Source: Gammaproteobacteria bacterium (lineage in GTDB: Bacteria > Pseudomonadota > Gammaproteobacteria > Arenicellales > UBA868). From it: a stretch of DNA of 64,000 nucleotides. The notes beneath the pieces are model-generated. The model was not told the origin of the DNA. It searched no databases and saw only the letters and a program-made list of their open reading frames with translations. The stretch spans positions 35,323 to 99,322 of the forward strand of contig JAKUQS010000010.1 of NCBI GenBank assembly GCA_022451485.1, in the 5' to 3' direction. Position 1 is the stretch's first letter. Every line of letters begins with the position of its first letter. Made by a program: the position numbers and the translations under genes. Below, in pieces: positions 8,074-16,617 of the stretch.

Positions 8074-9327
8074 ATGCCTCTATTAGAAAACGTGATTAAC
8101 GAAATCAGTCAGGAGCGCCTGTGGTCGCGACATCTACAGCTAGCTGAGATTGGTGCGACTCCGGGTGGCGGAGTCAATCGTCAGGCGTTGTCCCGCGAAG
8201 AAATTAGCGCACGGCAGTTGTTGGTGCAGTGGGGTTCACCATTAGGTCTGGTGCCTTACAGTGACGATATTGGCAACTTGTTCTTGCGCTACCCTGGGAA
8301 GGATGCTGACGCTGCACCGGTGGTGACCGGCTCCCATATTGATACTCAGCCAACTGGCGGTCGATTCGACGGGAGTTTCGGTGTCTTGGCAGGCTTGGAA
8401 ATGCTGGAAGCAATGCACGCGGCACAATTTAAGCCAGAACGTTCGATTGAAATAGTCGCCTGGACCAACGAGGAGGGGTCTCGTTTTGCTCCCGGGATGA
8501 TGGGGTCGGCACTGTTCCGCGGCCAACGAGATCTCGAATCGACGCTCCAGGTTGAAGACCTTGCAGGTATCAGTGTTCGAGAGAGTGTTGCAGCGGTGCG
8601 CGCGGCTGAACCCGACATTGCCTCTCGTTCCCTCGGATTTCCGATTGCCGCTTATGTGGAAGCCCATATCGAGCAAGGACCAATTTTGGAGATGCAGCGA
8701 AAGATCATTGGGGTGGTCAGCGGAATACAGGGCAAGCGGGTATTCCGTGTGACGGTTGAGGGTGAGGAAAATCACGCGGGTACTTCACCGAGGGCACTGC
8801 GTAAAGACGCGTTAGTTGCGAGTGTCGATATCCTGAGCGCACTACACGCGTTAACACATGATCCTGATGACACTGTGAAGTTTACGGTCGGGTTTCTTGA
8901 AGTTTCACCGAACGCGCCATCTGTGGTGCCCTCGTTGGTGCATTTTTCCATTGATCTAAGACATCCTGATACCGAGATATTAAGTTCGTTGGGTGATGCC
9001 ATCCCAGCTCTGTGCGAGGAGCATCGCGGACCATGTAACGTGCAGATTAAGGAGTTATCAAACGATCCATCGTTAGAGTTTCCTGCTGCTATCCGCGATG
9101 TGATCCGTGATGTGGTAGTTGGACTTGATATCGCGCATATGGAGCTGCCCTCTGCTGCGGGTCACGATGCTAGACACCTACACTATGTCTGTCCGACTGG
9201 GATGATTTTTGTGCCGTGCGCTGGGGGAATCAGTCATAACGAGGCGGAATCGTGCAAGGCAGAAGATCTGTTTAATGGTGCACAAGTGCTCGCGGGTACC
9301 ATTGCTCGTTTGGCAGATCAGGCTTGA
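8074..9327 (+). CDS. M20-family N-carbamoyl-amino acid hydrolase / allantoate amidohydrolase
   Basis: The 417-residue protein has the dinuclear metal-site motifs of the AllC/HyuC/beta-ureidopropionase branch: GSHIDTQPTGGRFDG (His88, Asp99), WTNEEGSRFAPGMMGS (Glu133–Glu134), EAHIEQGP (His198), and the dimerisation-domain motif GEENHAGTSP. The C-terminal metal ligand is likely in GGISHNEAE. Members hydrolyse the ureido group of N-carbamoyl amino acids or allantoate, releasing ammonia and CO2. Placement next to HyuAB and a dihydropyrimidinase-like gene argues for the carbamoylase step of a hydantoin-type pathway. It is in an operon with the aminotransferase and convergent with the alpha/beta hydrolase gene (15-base gap). 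Confidence 0.9.
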   Translation: MPLLENVINEISQERLWSRHLQLAEIGATPGGGVNRQALSREEISARQLLVQWGSPLGLVPYSDDIGNLFLRYPGKDADAAPVVTGSHIDTQPTGGRFDGSFGVLAGLEMLEAMHAAQFKPERSIEIVAWTNEEGSRFAPGMMGSALFRGQRDLESTLQVEDLAGISVRESVAAVRAAEPDIASRSLGFPIAAYVEAHIEQGPILEMQRKIIGVVSGIQGKRVFRVTVEGEENHAGTSPRALRKDALVASVDILSALHALTHDPDDTVKFTVGFLEVSPNAPSVVPSLVHFSIDLRHPDTEILSSLGDAIPALCEEHRGPCNVQIKELSNDPSLEFPAAIRDVIRDVVVGLDIAHMELPSAAGHDARHLHYVCPTGMIFVPCAGGISHNEAESCKAEDLFNGAQVLAGTIARLADQA

Positions 9328-9342
9328 TTTGAAAGCTGATCG

Positions 9343-10224
9343 TCAGCGAGTTCGCATAACTTGTGCTGGATCGGCGCGCGGATCTCGCGCTATCCACTGA
9401 TTTGCCTCAACCTGAGCGAAAAATTCAGCCAATGCAGAGTTAAAAGCATTCGGTTCTTCAAGATTAATGGTATGTCCTGTTTTCGGCAGGACCAATAGTC
9501 CACAAGCGGGAATGGTACGTTTCAGAAACAACCCGGGTTGGAGACAGTGGTCGTCTTCGTCTCCATTGATCACTAGGGTTGGAGTTTCGAGATTTCGGAG
9601 TTGTCTTTCGAGATCGTAGAGAGACGGTCGTTCAGCTTGTACGCCCCGCATAGTGTTGGCGGCGCCCTTGGATGAGTGTTGACTGAGCCATTCCACTAGC
9701 TCTTCCCAGCCACGAGGATCTTTATTCTGAAATTGGACTCGAGCCGCACCGCCAGCATAGGTTCGGGCAAAAGTTTCACTACCGAGAGATTCAAATTGTT
9801 GGGCAACTTCTAGTGATACTCCCTTGAAATATTCCGCGTGTTCTTTTTCTGCACCGTAACCGCAACCGCCGACTACCAAGGACCGCGCGCGGTGGGGAAA
9901 GTTGAGTCCAAGATGGAGCGCTGTGAAGCCGCCCATCGATAGTCCAACAATGTGGGCCTGTTCGATATTCAAGCCGTCGAGAATATTGATAGCATCAACC
10001 ACGGCTCTTTGTTGAGAATAAGCAGTCACTTCATCAGGTACTTCTGACGGAGGGTAACCGCGGGCGCCATAGGTTATACAGCGATACCGACGCGAGAAGA
10101 ATCGGATTTGTGGCTCCCATGACCGGTGATCCCCACCGAATTCGTGGACAAACAATACGCTGTCGCCACTACCGGCATCCTCGTAATACAACTGTACATC
10201 ATCATCTGTTGTCACATAGGGCAT
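9343..10224 (-). CDS. Alpha/beta hydrolase, RutD / enol-lactonase-like (paralogue 1)
   Basis: This 293-residue alpha/beta hydrolase has an oxyanion-hole region VHEFGGDHRSW, nucleophile elbow GLSMGG, an acid in NGDEDD and the catalytic His in TGHTINLEEP. It has no signal peptide, so it is cytoplasmic. The family includes aminoacrylate hydrolase RutD and 3-oxoadipate enol-lactonase. A very similar protein is encoded at 53113–54000, with long identical runs such as RVQFQNKDPRGW and a shared arginine-rich C-terminal tail. It lies 80 bases downstream of the TauD-like gene on the same strand, probably in one operon. The substrate is unknown. Confidence 0.88.
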   Translation of the reverse strand: MPYVTTDDDVQLYYEDAGSGDSVLFVHEFGGDHRSWEPQIRFFSRRYRCITYGARGYPPSEVPDEVTAYSQQRAVVDAINILDGLNIEQAHIVGLSMGGFTALHLGLNFPHRARSLVVGGCGYGAEKEHAEYFKGVSLEVAQQFESLGSETFARTYAGGAARVQFQNKDPRGWEELVEWLSQHSSKGAANTMRGVQAERPSLYDLERQLRNLETPTLVINGDEDDHCLQPGLFLKRTIPACGLLVLPKTGHTINLEEPNAFNSALAEFFAQVEANQWIARDPRADPAQVMRTR

Positions 10225-10304
10225 GACTAGATTGCCTATTAAGTTAAGTAATCAGGAGAAAGTTTATGGTGGGGTGTTATACCAGACACATATCTCAAGC
10301 AATC

Positions 10305-11384
10305 TTATAAGGTATCCAGTAATGCGTGTGGTTTTGTGTCGCTGCCAACAATCCCACCGGGACGGCGATGGGTTTCAGGAGTGCCGTTTCGCTGATAATA
10401 GGCGTCGGAAACCGGCATGCCTTCGTAATCAAGCAACCACACTCGAAGCAAATGTCTTTTTTTACCTAGTCCATTAGCATCGTCAAAGGCTTCCCTTGAG
10501 TGAAGAATAGTATGGTTGTTAATAAACTGCATGTCACCGGCCTCAAATGGAATTTCTATGTGATTCTCATGAGCCAGTTTTTCCAGAAGGGCCAAGCCTT
10601 CATGTTGTGCGGGTGTGTTGGGGTCTTGTGCAAAAAATCTGGCTACAGAATCGATATATGACGGTTCATTGTTGACGGAAAGCCGCCCATCTGAAAAGTT
10701 GAATACAGGGAAGGCGTACCAGGCTTCCCTGCCCGGTGGAATTTCTCCACGCCGGTCTCGGTAGATCGGTTGTAACAAAGCCTCAGCAAGATCCGGTCTC
10801 TGACGTTGTAGTTCGTTGTACACCAGGCCGGCACTTGCGAGACTACTTTCACCTCCGTGTGCTGCGGGACATAAACACAACAGTCCGACTATGTCACAGG
10901 CATCGCTATGGTATTCAATGCGTTCGTGTGTGTAAGGACCACGGCTGTAGGGGTCATCAAAGGATTGACCGAGATCTTGCACGTGTCCCAGCATATGCCC
11001 CTTAGCATTTTGTGATACGACCTCATCACCGAGATGTCGACATAGGCCCCAGAAGATAATGGCTGATTGACGTCGCCCGATGTCTTGGATCGGAAGACCA
11101 CGGATTTGCACGATGCCAACGCCTTCGGTGATCTGTTGGTGAAGGTCTGCCAAGACTGGTGCAAATTCGGGTAGGGGGAAGCAGTCTTTGTCGATCTGGC
11201 GAAGATCAAGCGGTTCTTGATCTAGACTAGCTGCAGCTTTGCAGAGCTCGCTTACTTCGACATCAGACAATTGATAGAGCCATCGCCCGTCAGCCGCGAT
11301 TTCGTCTGCCGACCATACTGAAGGACCATGCACTGCTTTCGGGGCATCGGTCGTCGCGACAGGTCTGCGTTCGTGTGTGTCCAT
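10305..11384 (-). CDS. TauD/TfdA-family 2-oxoglutarate/Fe(II) dioxygenase
   Basis: The frame is open to 11681, but the upstream part is antisense to the amidohydrolase gene. The ATG at 11384 (MDTHERR) gives a 359-residue protein of normal family length. The facial triad is visible: HSD (His159, Asp161) and distal His295 in HTILHSREAF, with Arg314 positioned to bind 2-oxoglutarate. Members hydroxylate small substrates (taurine, herbicides, gamma-butyrobetaine-like compounds) with loss of CO2 from 2-oxoglutarate. Cotranscription with the alpha/beta hydrolase and divergence from the dihydropyrimidinase-like gene suggest oxidative priming of the island's substrate (inference). Confidence 0.87.
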   Translation of the reverse strand: MDTHERRPVATTDAPKAVHGPSVWSADEIAADGRWLYQLSDVEVSELCKAAASLDQEPLDLRQIDKDCFPLPEFAPVLADLHQQITEGVGIVQIRGLPIQDIGRRQSAIIFWGLCRHLGDEVVSQNAKGHMLGHVQDLGQSFDDPYSRGPYTHERIEYHSDACDIVGLLCLCPAAHGGESSLASAGLVYNELQRQRPDLAEALLQPIYRDRRGEIPPGREAWYAFPVFNFSDGRLSVNNEPSYIDSVARFFAQDPNTPAQHEGLALLEKLAHENHIEIPFEAGDMQFINNHTILHSREAFDDANGLGKKRHLLRVWLLDYEGMPVSDAYYQRNGTPETHRRPGGIVGSDTKPHALLDTL

Positions 11385-11486
11385 AACCGGAAAATAAACG
11401 TTGTTGTTGGGTGTTGGATTCACGTTAGATAGTGACCCATACTCTGTTGTATTCGCAAGTGAATGGGGTGCTGGAAGGCTAAATGA

Positions 11487-12959
11487 ATGAGTAAGTTTGA
11501 TCTTGTTATTCGAAATGGAACCGTGGTGACGGTCGCAGATGCGATACGTTGTGATGTGGGTATTGTCGGAGAAAAAGTTGTTGAACTTGGCGAGGGACTG
11601 ACTGGTGGGTCCCAAGAAGTGGACGCCACCGATTGTTTTGTATTGCCAGGCGGTATCGACAGCCACTGCCACATCGAGCAAAAGTCATCCGCTGGGATTG
11701 AGTGCGCCGATGACTTTTATACCGCCACAGTGTCTGCTGCGTTCGGTGGTACTACCACAGTTATTCCTTTTGCGGCCCAACATAGAGGCCAATCAGTTCA
11801 GGCGGTTGTCGACGCCTATCACGCAAGTGCCGAGCCAAAGGCAGTGGTTGATTATGCTTTTCACCTGATTGTCACTGATCCGACACCAGCGGTTCTCGAA
11901 CATGAATTACCGTCGTTGTTCAATAATGGCTATACCTCAGTCAAGGTGTATATGACTTATGACCTATTAAAGCTGTCTGATCATGAGATTCTTAAAGTGC
12001 TGCAGGTGGCGCGACGGGAAGGTGCCATAGTCATGGTGCATGCGGAAAATTACGAGGTAATTGGTTGGCTTACCCAGCGGTTGCTCGAAGCGGGGCACGT
12101 GGAGCCTCGATATCATGCCGTAGCGCACGCAGGTGTTGCGGAAGCAGAGGCTAGTCATCGAGCGATCAATTTAGCTCAGTTGGCAGATGTGCCGGTATTA
12201 CTGGTCCATGTGTCAGAGCCAGAGGCAATCGATGCTATACGAACTGCACAGGACCATGGCCTGAGGGTGTACGGTGAAACTTGTCCGCAGTATTTGTTTC
12301 TGACAGCAGAGGATTTGGATCGCTCAGGAATGGATGGCGCGTTGTATTGCTGCAGTCCACCCCCACGTGACGAGCAGGCGCAGTCAGCTGTCTGGCAGGG
12401 TCTTCAGAACAAAACGTTTCAAGTCTTTTCTTCAGATCATGCACCGTATCGACTAGACGAAACAGGTAAGTTAGCAGCGGGGCCCAATGCCCCGTTCCAT
12501 AAGATCGGTGCGGGCGTTCCAGGACTAGAATTGCGATTGCCCCTCTTGTTTTCCGAAGGGGTTAATCAGAAAAGATTGGATCTCCATGAGTTTGTCGCTC
12601 TAACTGCGACCAATGCAGCAAAACTATATGGCCTTTATCCAAGAAAAGGTTCAATTTCGGTCGGTGCCGACGCGGATATTGGGATCTGGGCCCCTGACCT
12701 AGAAGTGACTGCCCAGAGTGCATCACTTCATGATAATGCCGGCTACTGCCCCTACGAAGGACGTCGTATCACGGGTTGGCCGACCACGGTGGTCCGGAGA
12801 GGGGAAGTTGTGATCAGCAATGGTAAATTGCTGGCAACACGAGGTAGTGGACAATTTCTACGCTGTGCCTCACCGGAATTAGCGCAACCAACTGGTCGAT
12901 TGGTGGACGCGGTTAATCCACAGAAGAATTTTGGCGCCGACCTTTTGGATCAGTATTGA
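11487..12959 (+). CDS. Dihydropyrimidinase / D-hydantoinase / allantoinase-like cyclic amidohydrolase
   Basis: This 490-residue amidohydrolase has all metal-site residues of the hydantoinase family: HCH (His60, His62), carboxylated-lysine candidate Lys153 in TSVKVYMTYD, His185 in VMVHAEN, His241 in LLVHVSEP and Asp317 in FSSDHAPY. These enzymes open dihydropyrimidine, hydantoin or allantoin rings to ureido acids, the kind of product handled by the M20 carbamoylase nearby. The start has a GGAAGG Shine-Dalgarno 8 bases upstream. It is the first gene of a rightward set that continues with a CitE-like lyase, an LLM oxidoreductase and an amidotransferase. Exact specificity among the three activities is unresolved. 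Confidence 0.92.
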   Translation: MSKFDLVIRNGTVVTVADAIRCDVGIVGEKVVELGEGLTGGSQEVDATDCFVLPGGIDSHCHIEQKSSAGIECADDFYTATVSAAFGGTTTVIPFAAQHRGQSVQAVVDAYHASAEPKAVVDYAFHLIVTDPTPAVLEHELPSLFNNGYTSVKVYMTYDLLKLSDHEILKVLQVARREGAIVMVHAENYEVIGWLTQRLLEAGHVEPRYHAVAHAGVAEAEASHRAINLAQLADVPVLLVHVSEPEAIDAIRTAQDHGLRVYGETCPQYLFLTAEDLDRSGMDGALYCCSPPPRDEQAQSAVWQGLQNKTFQVFSSDHAPYRLDETGKLAAGPNAPFHKIGAGVPGLELRLPLLFSEGVNQKRLDLHEFVALTATNAAKLYGLYPRKGSISVGADADIGIWAPDLEVTAQSASLHDNAGYCPYEGRRITGWPTTVVRRGEVVISNGKLLATRGSGQFLRCASPELAQPTGRLVDAVNPQKNFGADLLDQY

Positions 12960-13031
12960 TTGATGGTTTACGGGACCACTACAGCGCTATAGTCTTGGTT
13001 CCCCCGAGTGATCACTGGAGTTTCAGTATTA

Positions 13032-13916
13032 ATGAGTGTACTTCGAAGTCTGCTGTTTGCCCCGGGTAATCACTTCCGAAAGGTTGAAAAAGCGCTTACC
13101 CTTGATGCGGATGCCGTTATTCTCGATCTTGAGGATGCGGTCGCAGTCGCGGAAAAAGTCCCCACTCGAGAAACAGTTGCAAAAGCGTTGAGGACGGATC
13201 GTCGGAGCAAAGGTTACGTGAGGGTTAATGCTTACGATACCCCTTATTGTTTTGGTGACATACAGGCAGTGGTGGGTCATGGGTTGGACGGCATTGTCTT
13301 GCCAAAAGTCGAGACTCCGGATCAACTTTTGACTATCGATTGGGTGATTACTCAACTCGAGCGTGATCGGGGTCTTGATGTGGGAATGATTGATTTGATT
13401 CCGATCATTGAGACGGGAAAAGGTCTGGCTGTGGTCGAGGAAATTGCACACAGCCCGAAAAGGGTGCGAAGACTTTCTTTCGGTGCCGGAGACTTCAGTT
13501 TGGACATGAATATCCGATGGACTATGGAAGAGCACGAGCTCGACTATGCGAGAGCGAAGATCGCAACAGCTAGCCGGGCCGCGCGCTTAGAGTCTCCGCT
13601 GGACACGGTGTTTATCCACCTGGGAGCACTTGATAGTCTCAGATCCTCGTCGGAACGGGCTCGGAATTTTGGCTTTCAGGGGAAACTCTGTATTCATCCA
13701 GAACAAATCGAACCTGTGAATCAAGTGTTCTCGCCGAGTTCTGAAGAAATACAGCAGGCTGAAAAATATGTCGATGCCTTTAAGGCAGCTGAAGCCAGTG
13801 GATCGGCATCAATTCAGGTCGAAGGCTACTTTATTGATTACCCGATTGTCGAAAAAGCCCAACGGACGTTAGACGTTGCCGAGGCAATTAAACAGTCCAA
13901 GCGCGGTGGTGATTAG
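13032..13916 (+). CDS. HpcH/HpaI aldolase / CitE-like acyl-CoA lyase
   Basis: The frame opens at a GTG at 13008, but CTGGAG at 13015–13020 and the family start (RSLLFAPGNH) support the ATG at 13032, giving 294 residues. Motifs of the CitE/malyl-CoA lyase group are clear: LLFAPGNH at the N terminus, VILDLEDAV with the Mg-binding acids, RVNAYDTPY with the active Arg, PIIETGKGL and CIHPEQI. These enzymes cleave or form C–C bonds of 3-hydroxy-dicarboxyl-CoA-type substrates (malyl-CoA, citramalyl-CoA, citryl). Here it may split the carbon skeleton left after nitrogen removal (inference). Downstream genes follow in the same direction. Confidence 0.88.
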   Translation: MSVLRSLLFAPGNHFRKVEKALTLDADAVILDLEDAVAVAEKVPTRETVAKALRTDRRSKGYVRVNAYDTPYCFGDIQAVVGHGLDGIVLPKVETPDQLLTIDWVITQLERDRGLDVGMIDLIPIIETGKGLAVVEEIAHSPKRVRRLSFGAGDFSLDMNIRWTMEEHELDYARAKIATASRAARLESPLDTVFIHLGALDSLRSSSERARNFGFQGKLCIHPEQIEPVNQVFSPSSEEIQQAEKYVDAFKAAEASGSASIQVEGYFIDYPIVEKAQRTLDVAEAIKQSKRGGD

Positions 13917-14003
13917 GATAGGTGCTGAAGTCGTCACGACTAGGGTGCTTTGGTGGAAGGACGTGCGCGTAACTATGAATCGAGAGGGAGGTATCAGAAC
14001 AAG

Positions 14004-15008
14004 ATGGACGTAGGACTTTTTTTGGGGACACAGCATCCGGACGGAGCGGATGTCCGTCGCGCGATAGAGGATCATGTGGCCCAGACACGAGCTGCTCGGG
14101 ATGCTGGATTTAGCGCATTGTGGTTAGCGCAGCACTATCTTACTTATCCAGATCAATTTCTCCAGACGACTCCACTGATGGGGCGCCTTGCCGCCGAGGC
14201 CGGGGAGATGAACATCGGGACCAACATTCTCATATTGCCTCTCCACAATGTGGTCGATGTTGCTGAGCAATACGCAACACTCGATGTTATTTGTGGGGGA
14301 CGTTTGATTATGGGAGTCGGGTTGGGCTACCGGGAGGTCGAGTACCAGAATTTCGGCGTTGACAAACGGACGCGAGGCAAGCTATTCGCGGAACAGATTG
14401 ATGCGTTGAAATTGCTTTGGGAGACAGATCATGCGAGTTTTTCAGGGGAGCATGTTAATTTCCAGGATATCTCGATTCGTCCGCGGCCTCTGCAACGGCC
14501 AAGGCCACCGATCTGGATTGGTGCGGCAGCCAATCCCGCAGTCAAGCGCGCGGCGCTAATGGGCGACGCGTGGATCGCGACGTCAGTGACGACGTATTCT
14601 GCGATTAAAGAGCAACTTGGGTTTTATCACCGTTGTAGAGAGGAAGCCGGCTTACCGCGTAATTCGCAGTTTGCTAAGTGCGTTGAACTTTATGTTGCCG
14701 AGACTAGAGAGAAAGCGATGGAGGAGGGTGGTACCCACATTGCTGAAAAGTACAGAGCCTATTTCTCCTGGGGCATGGGTGACAATGTACCTGGTGAATC
14801 AGGCAAAACGTTGTCTCTGGAGGAGTTGGCGCATGATCGTTTTGTAATTGGCACGCCCGACGACTGTATTGAAGCTTGTCGGGCCCACCGGGATGAGTTG
14901 GGATGTAGCCATCTCATCGTACGTATGAACTTTCCCGGTATGCCCCAACAAAACGTCATCAAGGGTATTGAACTGTTTGGACGGGAAGTGCTTCCTCATC
15001 TGAATTAA
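14004..15008 (+). CDS. LLM-class flavin-dependent oxidoreductase (bacterial luciferase-like)
   Basis: The best start is the ATG at 14004 (MDVGLFLGTQ), preceded by GGGAGG, giving 334 residues; an upstream GTG would add 18 poorly conserved residues. The TIM-barrel features are typical: LWLAQHYL, GTNILILPLHN, GRLIMGVGLGYREVEY and PPIWIGAAANP. Family members use FMNH2 and oxygen for monooxygenation or F420-like hydride transfer. RutA, which opens the uracil ring, belongs to the same superfamily. No flavin reductase partner was seen in the window. It lies between the CitE-like lyase and an amidotransferase, probably in one transcript. Confidence 0.9.
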   Translation: MDVGLFLGTQHPDGADVRRAIEDHVAQTRAARDAGFSALWLAQHYLTYPDQFLQTTPLMGRLAAEAGEMNIGTNILILPLHNVVDVAEQYATLDVICGGRLIMGVGLGYREVEYQNFGVDKRTRGKLFAEQIDALKLLWETDHASFSGEHVNFQDISIRPRPLQRPRPPIWIGAAANPAVKRAALMGDAWIATSVTTYSAIKEQLGFYHRCREEAGLPRNSQFAKCVELYVAETREKAMEEGGTHIAEKYRAYFSWGMGDNVPGESGKTLSLEELAHDRFVIGTPDDCIEACRAHRDELGCSHLIVRMNFPGMPQQNVIKGIELFGREVLPHLN

Positions 15009-15015
15009 TGCTTTC

Positions 15016-15768
15016 GTGAACATTCCCCCCCGCTGCGGCTCTGCTCATGGCGATGACCGCCAAGTATTGATTGTTGTCCACCAAGCGCATTCCACGCCGG
15101 GCAAGATCGGTGAATTTTTGAGGCACCGCGGTTTCAGCCTTGATCGACGCTGTCCCAGTGTTGGTGACACCTTGCCTAATGATTTGTCACCTTACGCCGC
15201 AGTCATTGTGTTTGGTGGGCCGCAGAGCGCGAACGATGACAATGATTCGGCTATTCGATCTGAGCTTACGTGGCTGGAAAAGAGTGCCATTGTCAGTGAT
15301 GTACCGTTACTTGGTATTTGTCTGGGTGCGCAGCAGATTGCTCGAGTGCTCGGCGCTAACGTCGGTCCGCATCCAGAAGGACTGGTCGAAATCGGCTATT
15401 GGCCGGTATCACCAACAGTTGATGCTGGTTGTTTCCTGGAGCGACCTACCATCTTTTATCAATGGCATTCCGAAACCTTTGAGATACCAGTTGGTGCTCA
15501 ACATCTTGCCCAAAACGACACGTTTTCCGGCCAGGCATTTGTCTACGACGACAGTGTTTACGGAATTGAATTTCATCCAGAAATAACGCGTGAAATGATT
15601 CAGCGGTGGTGCTCTTCTGAAAAAGGTAGTGTCAAATTATCTCTTAACGGCGCGCAGTCGCACGCACAGCAACTTGCAGGTTACGATCAACACCATGCAG
15701 CGAGTGATCAATGGTTGAATAAATTTATTGATCGTCATCTGTTGTTAGATAGTTTGTCCGGTGATTAG
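15016..15768 (+). CDS. Class I glutamine amidotransferase-like protein (GATase1)
   Basis: This 250-residue protein is a stand-alone GATase1 domain. It has the FGGPQSANDD oxyanion loop, nucleophile Cys in LGICLGAQQIARVLG and the His/Glu dyad in IEFHPEI. It resembles the GMP-synthase-like amidotransferases (YfeJ/GuaA N-terminal type) that lack a synthetase domain. Such proteins hydrolyse gamma-glutamyl amides or similar substrates. The GTG start lies 7 bases after the LLM gene, so it is likely cotranscribed with it. Roughly 45 residues after the active domain are not diagnostic. Confidence 0.85.
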   Translation: MNIPPRCGSAHGDDRQVLIVVHQAHSTPGKIGEFLRHRGFSLDRRCPSVGDTLPNDLSPYAAVIVFGGPQSANDDNDSAIRSELTWLEKSAIVSDVPLLGICLGAQQIARVLGANVGPHPEGLVEIGYWPVSPTVDAGCFLERPTIFYQWHSETFEIPVGAQHLAQNDTFSGQAFVYDDSVYGIEFHPEITREMIQRWCSSEKGSVKLSLNGAQSHAQQLAGYDQHHAASDQWLNKFIDRHLLLDSLSGD

Positions 15769-15818
15769 GTCGAGTGATGAGACATCATGACTAGGTTTAA
15801 TTGATTAGTTAACATGGT

Positions 15819-16589
15819 ATGACAAAATCTGATCCGAGTCTTGCTAACTCATTGGCATGGGCTAAGTCGTTACTGAATCACGCCAATCGTGTAGTGGTTT
15901 TGACTGGGGCTGGGATTTCAACCGACTCTGGCATCCCTGATTTCCGTGGCCCTCAGGGATTGTGGACACGTGATCCCGAGGCTGAGAAGCTCTCCGACAT
16001 CCGCTATTACTTAAGTGATCCAGAAATACGCAAAAAGGCGTGGCGCTCTCGAGTCGAGTCTCCAGCGATGGGCTCTCGTCCAAACTCAGGACATTGCGCT
16101 TTGGTTGTGCTTGAGCAAAGGGGTGTATTGGACACACTTGTGACCCAAAATATTGATGGTCTTCATCAGTTAGCGGGGAATACTGCTGAACGGGTTATCG
16201 AGATTCATGGAACTATGCGCTTTGTTCGGTGTATGTCGTGCAGTTACCGCGTGCCGATGGGGGTGGTGCTGGAACGGTTGAATGCTGGTGAGGCGGATCC
16301 AGCTTGTCCGGAATGCGGGGGAATTCTAAAGTCGGCCACCATTTCTTTTGGGCAGAATCTCGTGCCCGAAGACTTGGCCCAAGCTGAAGAAGCGGCCCAA
16401 AGATGTGACCTGTTGCTGGCGGTTGGCTCGACCCTATCAGTTTACCCAGTCGCCGGATTAGTGCCCCTAGCCAAGCAGAGCGGTGCAAAAATTGTCATTG
16501 TCAACGGTGAGCCGACGGCGATGGATTCGTTGGCAGACGCTGTCCTCTATGGTGGTATTGGCGAACTGCTGCCATCATTGATCGATTAA
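15819..16589 (+). CDS. Sir2-family NAD-dependent protein deacylase
   Basis: The 256-residue sirtuin has the NAD motif GAGISTDSGIPDFRG (residues 30–44), TQNIDGLHQLAG with the catalytic region, EIHGTM with the active His, and four zinc cysteines in CMSC and CPEC. The GPQGLWTRDP segment and the short zinc module set it apart from the second sirtuin at 26.7 kb, which looks SIRT4-like. Sirtuins remove acetyl or longer acyl groups from lysine using NAD. It starts 50 bases after the amidotransferase gene and could be the last gene of that transcript or independent. Confidence 0.93.
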   Translation: MTKSDPSLANSLAWAKSLLNHANRVVVLTGAGISTDSGIPDFRGPQGLWTRDPEAEKLSDIRYYLSDPEIRKKAWRSRVESPAMGSRPNSGHCALVVLEQRGVLDTLVTQNIDGLHQLAGNTAERVIEIHGTMRFVRCMSCSYRVPMGVVLERLNAGEADPACPECGGILKSATISFGQNLVPEDLAQAEEAAQRCDLLLAVGSTLSVYPVAGLVPLAKQSGAKIVIVNGEPTAMDSLADAVLYGGIGELLPSLID

Positions 16590-16602
16590 CCAACGGAGTC
16601 TT

Positions 16603-16617
16603 GGGAGCGTCGTTCCC
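16603..16617. terminator. Short hairpin between convergent genes, possible terminator
   Basis: GGGAGC and GTTCCC can pair (one G-U) around a three-base GTC loop, exactly where the sirtuin gene and the DUF1244 gene converge. There is no following T tract on either strand, so function as a terminator is uncertain. Confidence 0.25.

Noticed and set aside
11385-11681. N-terminal 99-codon extension of the TauD-like frame
   Set aside because: It overlaps the start of the dihydropyrimidinase-like gene on the other strand and would make the protein too long for its family.
13029-13535. 168-codon frame antisense to the CitE-like gene
   Set aside because: No recognisable domain; the opposite strand encodes a clear enzyme.
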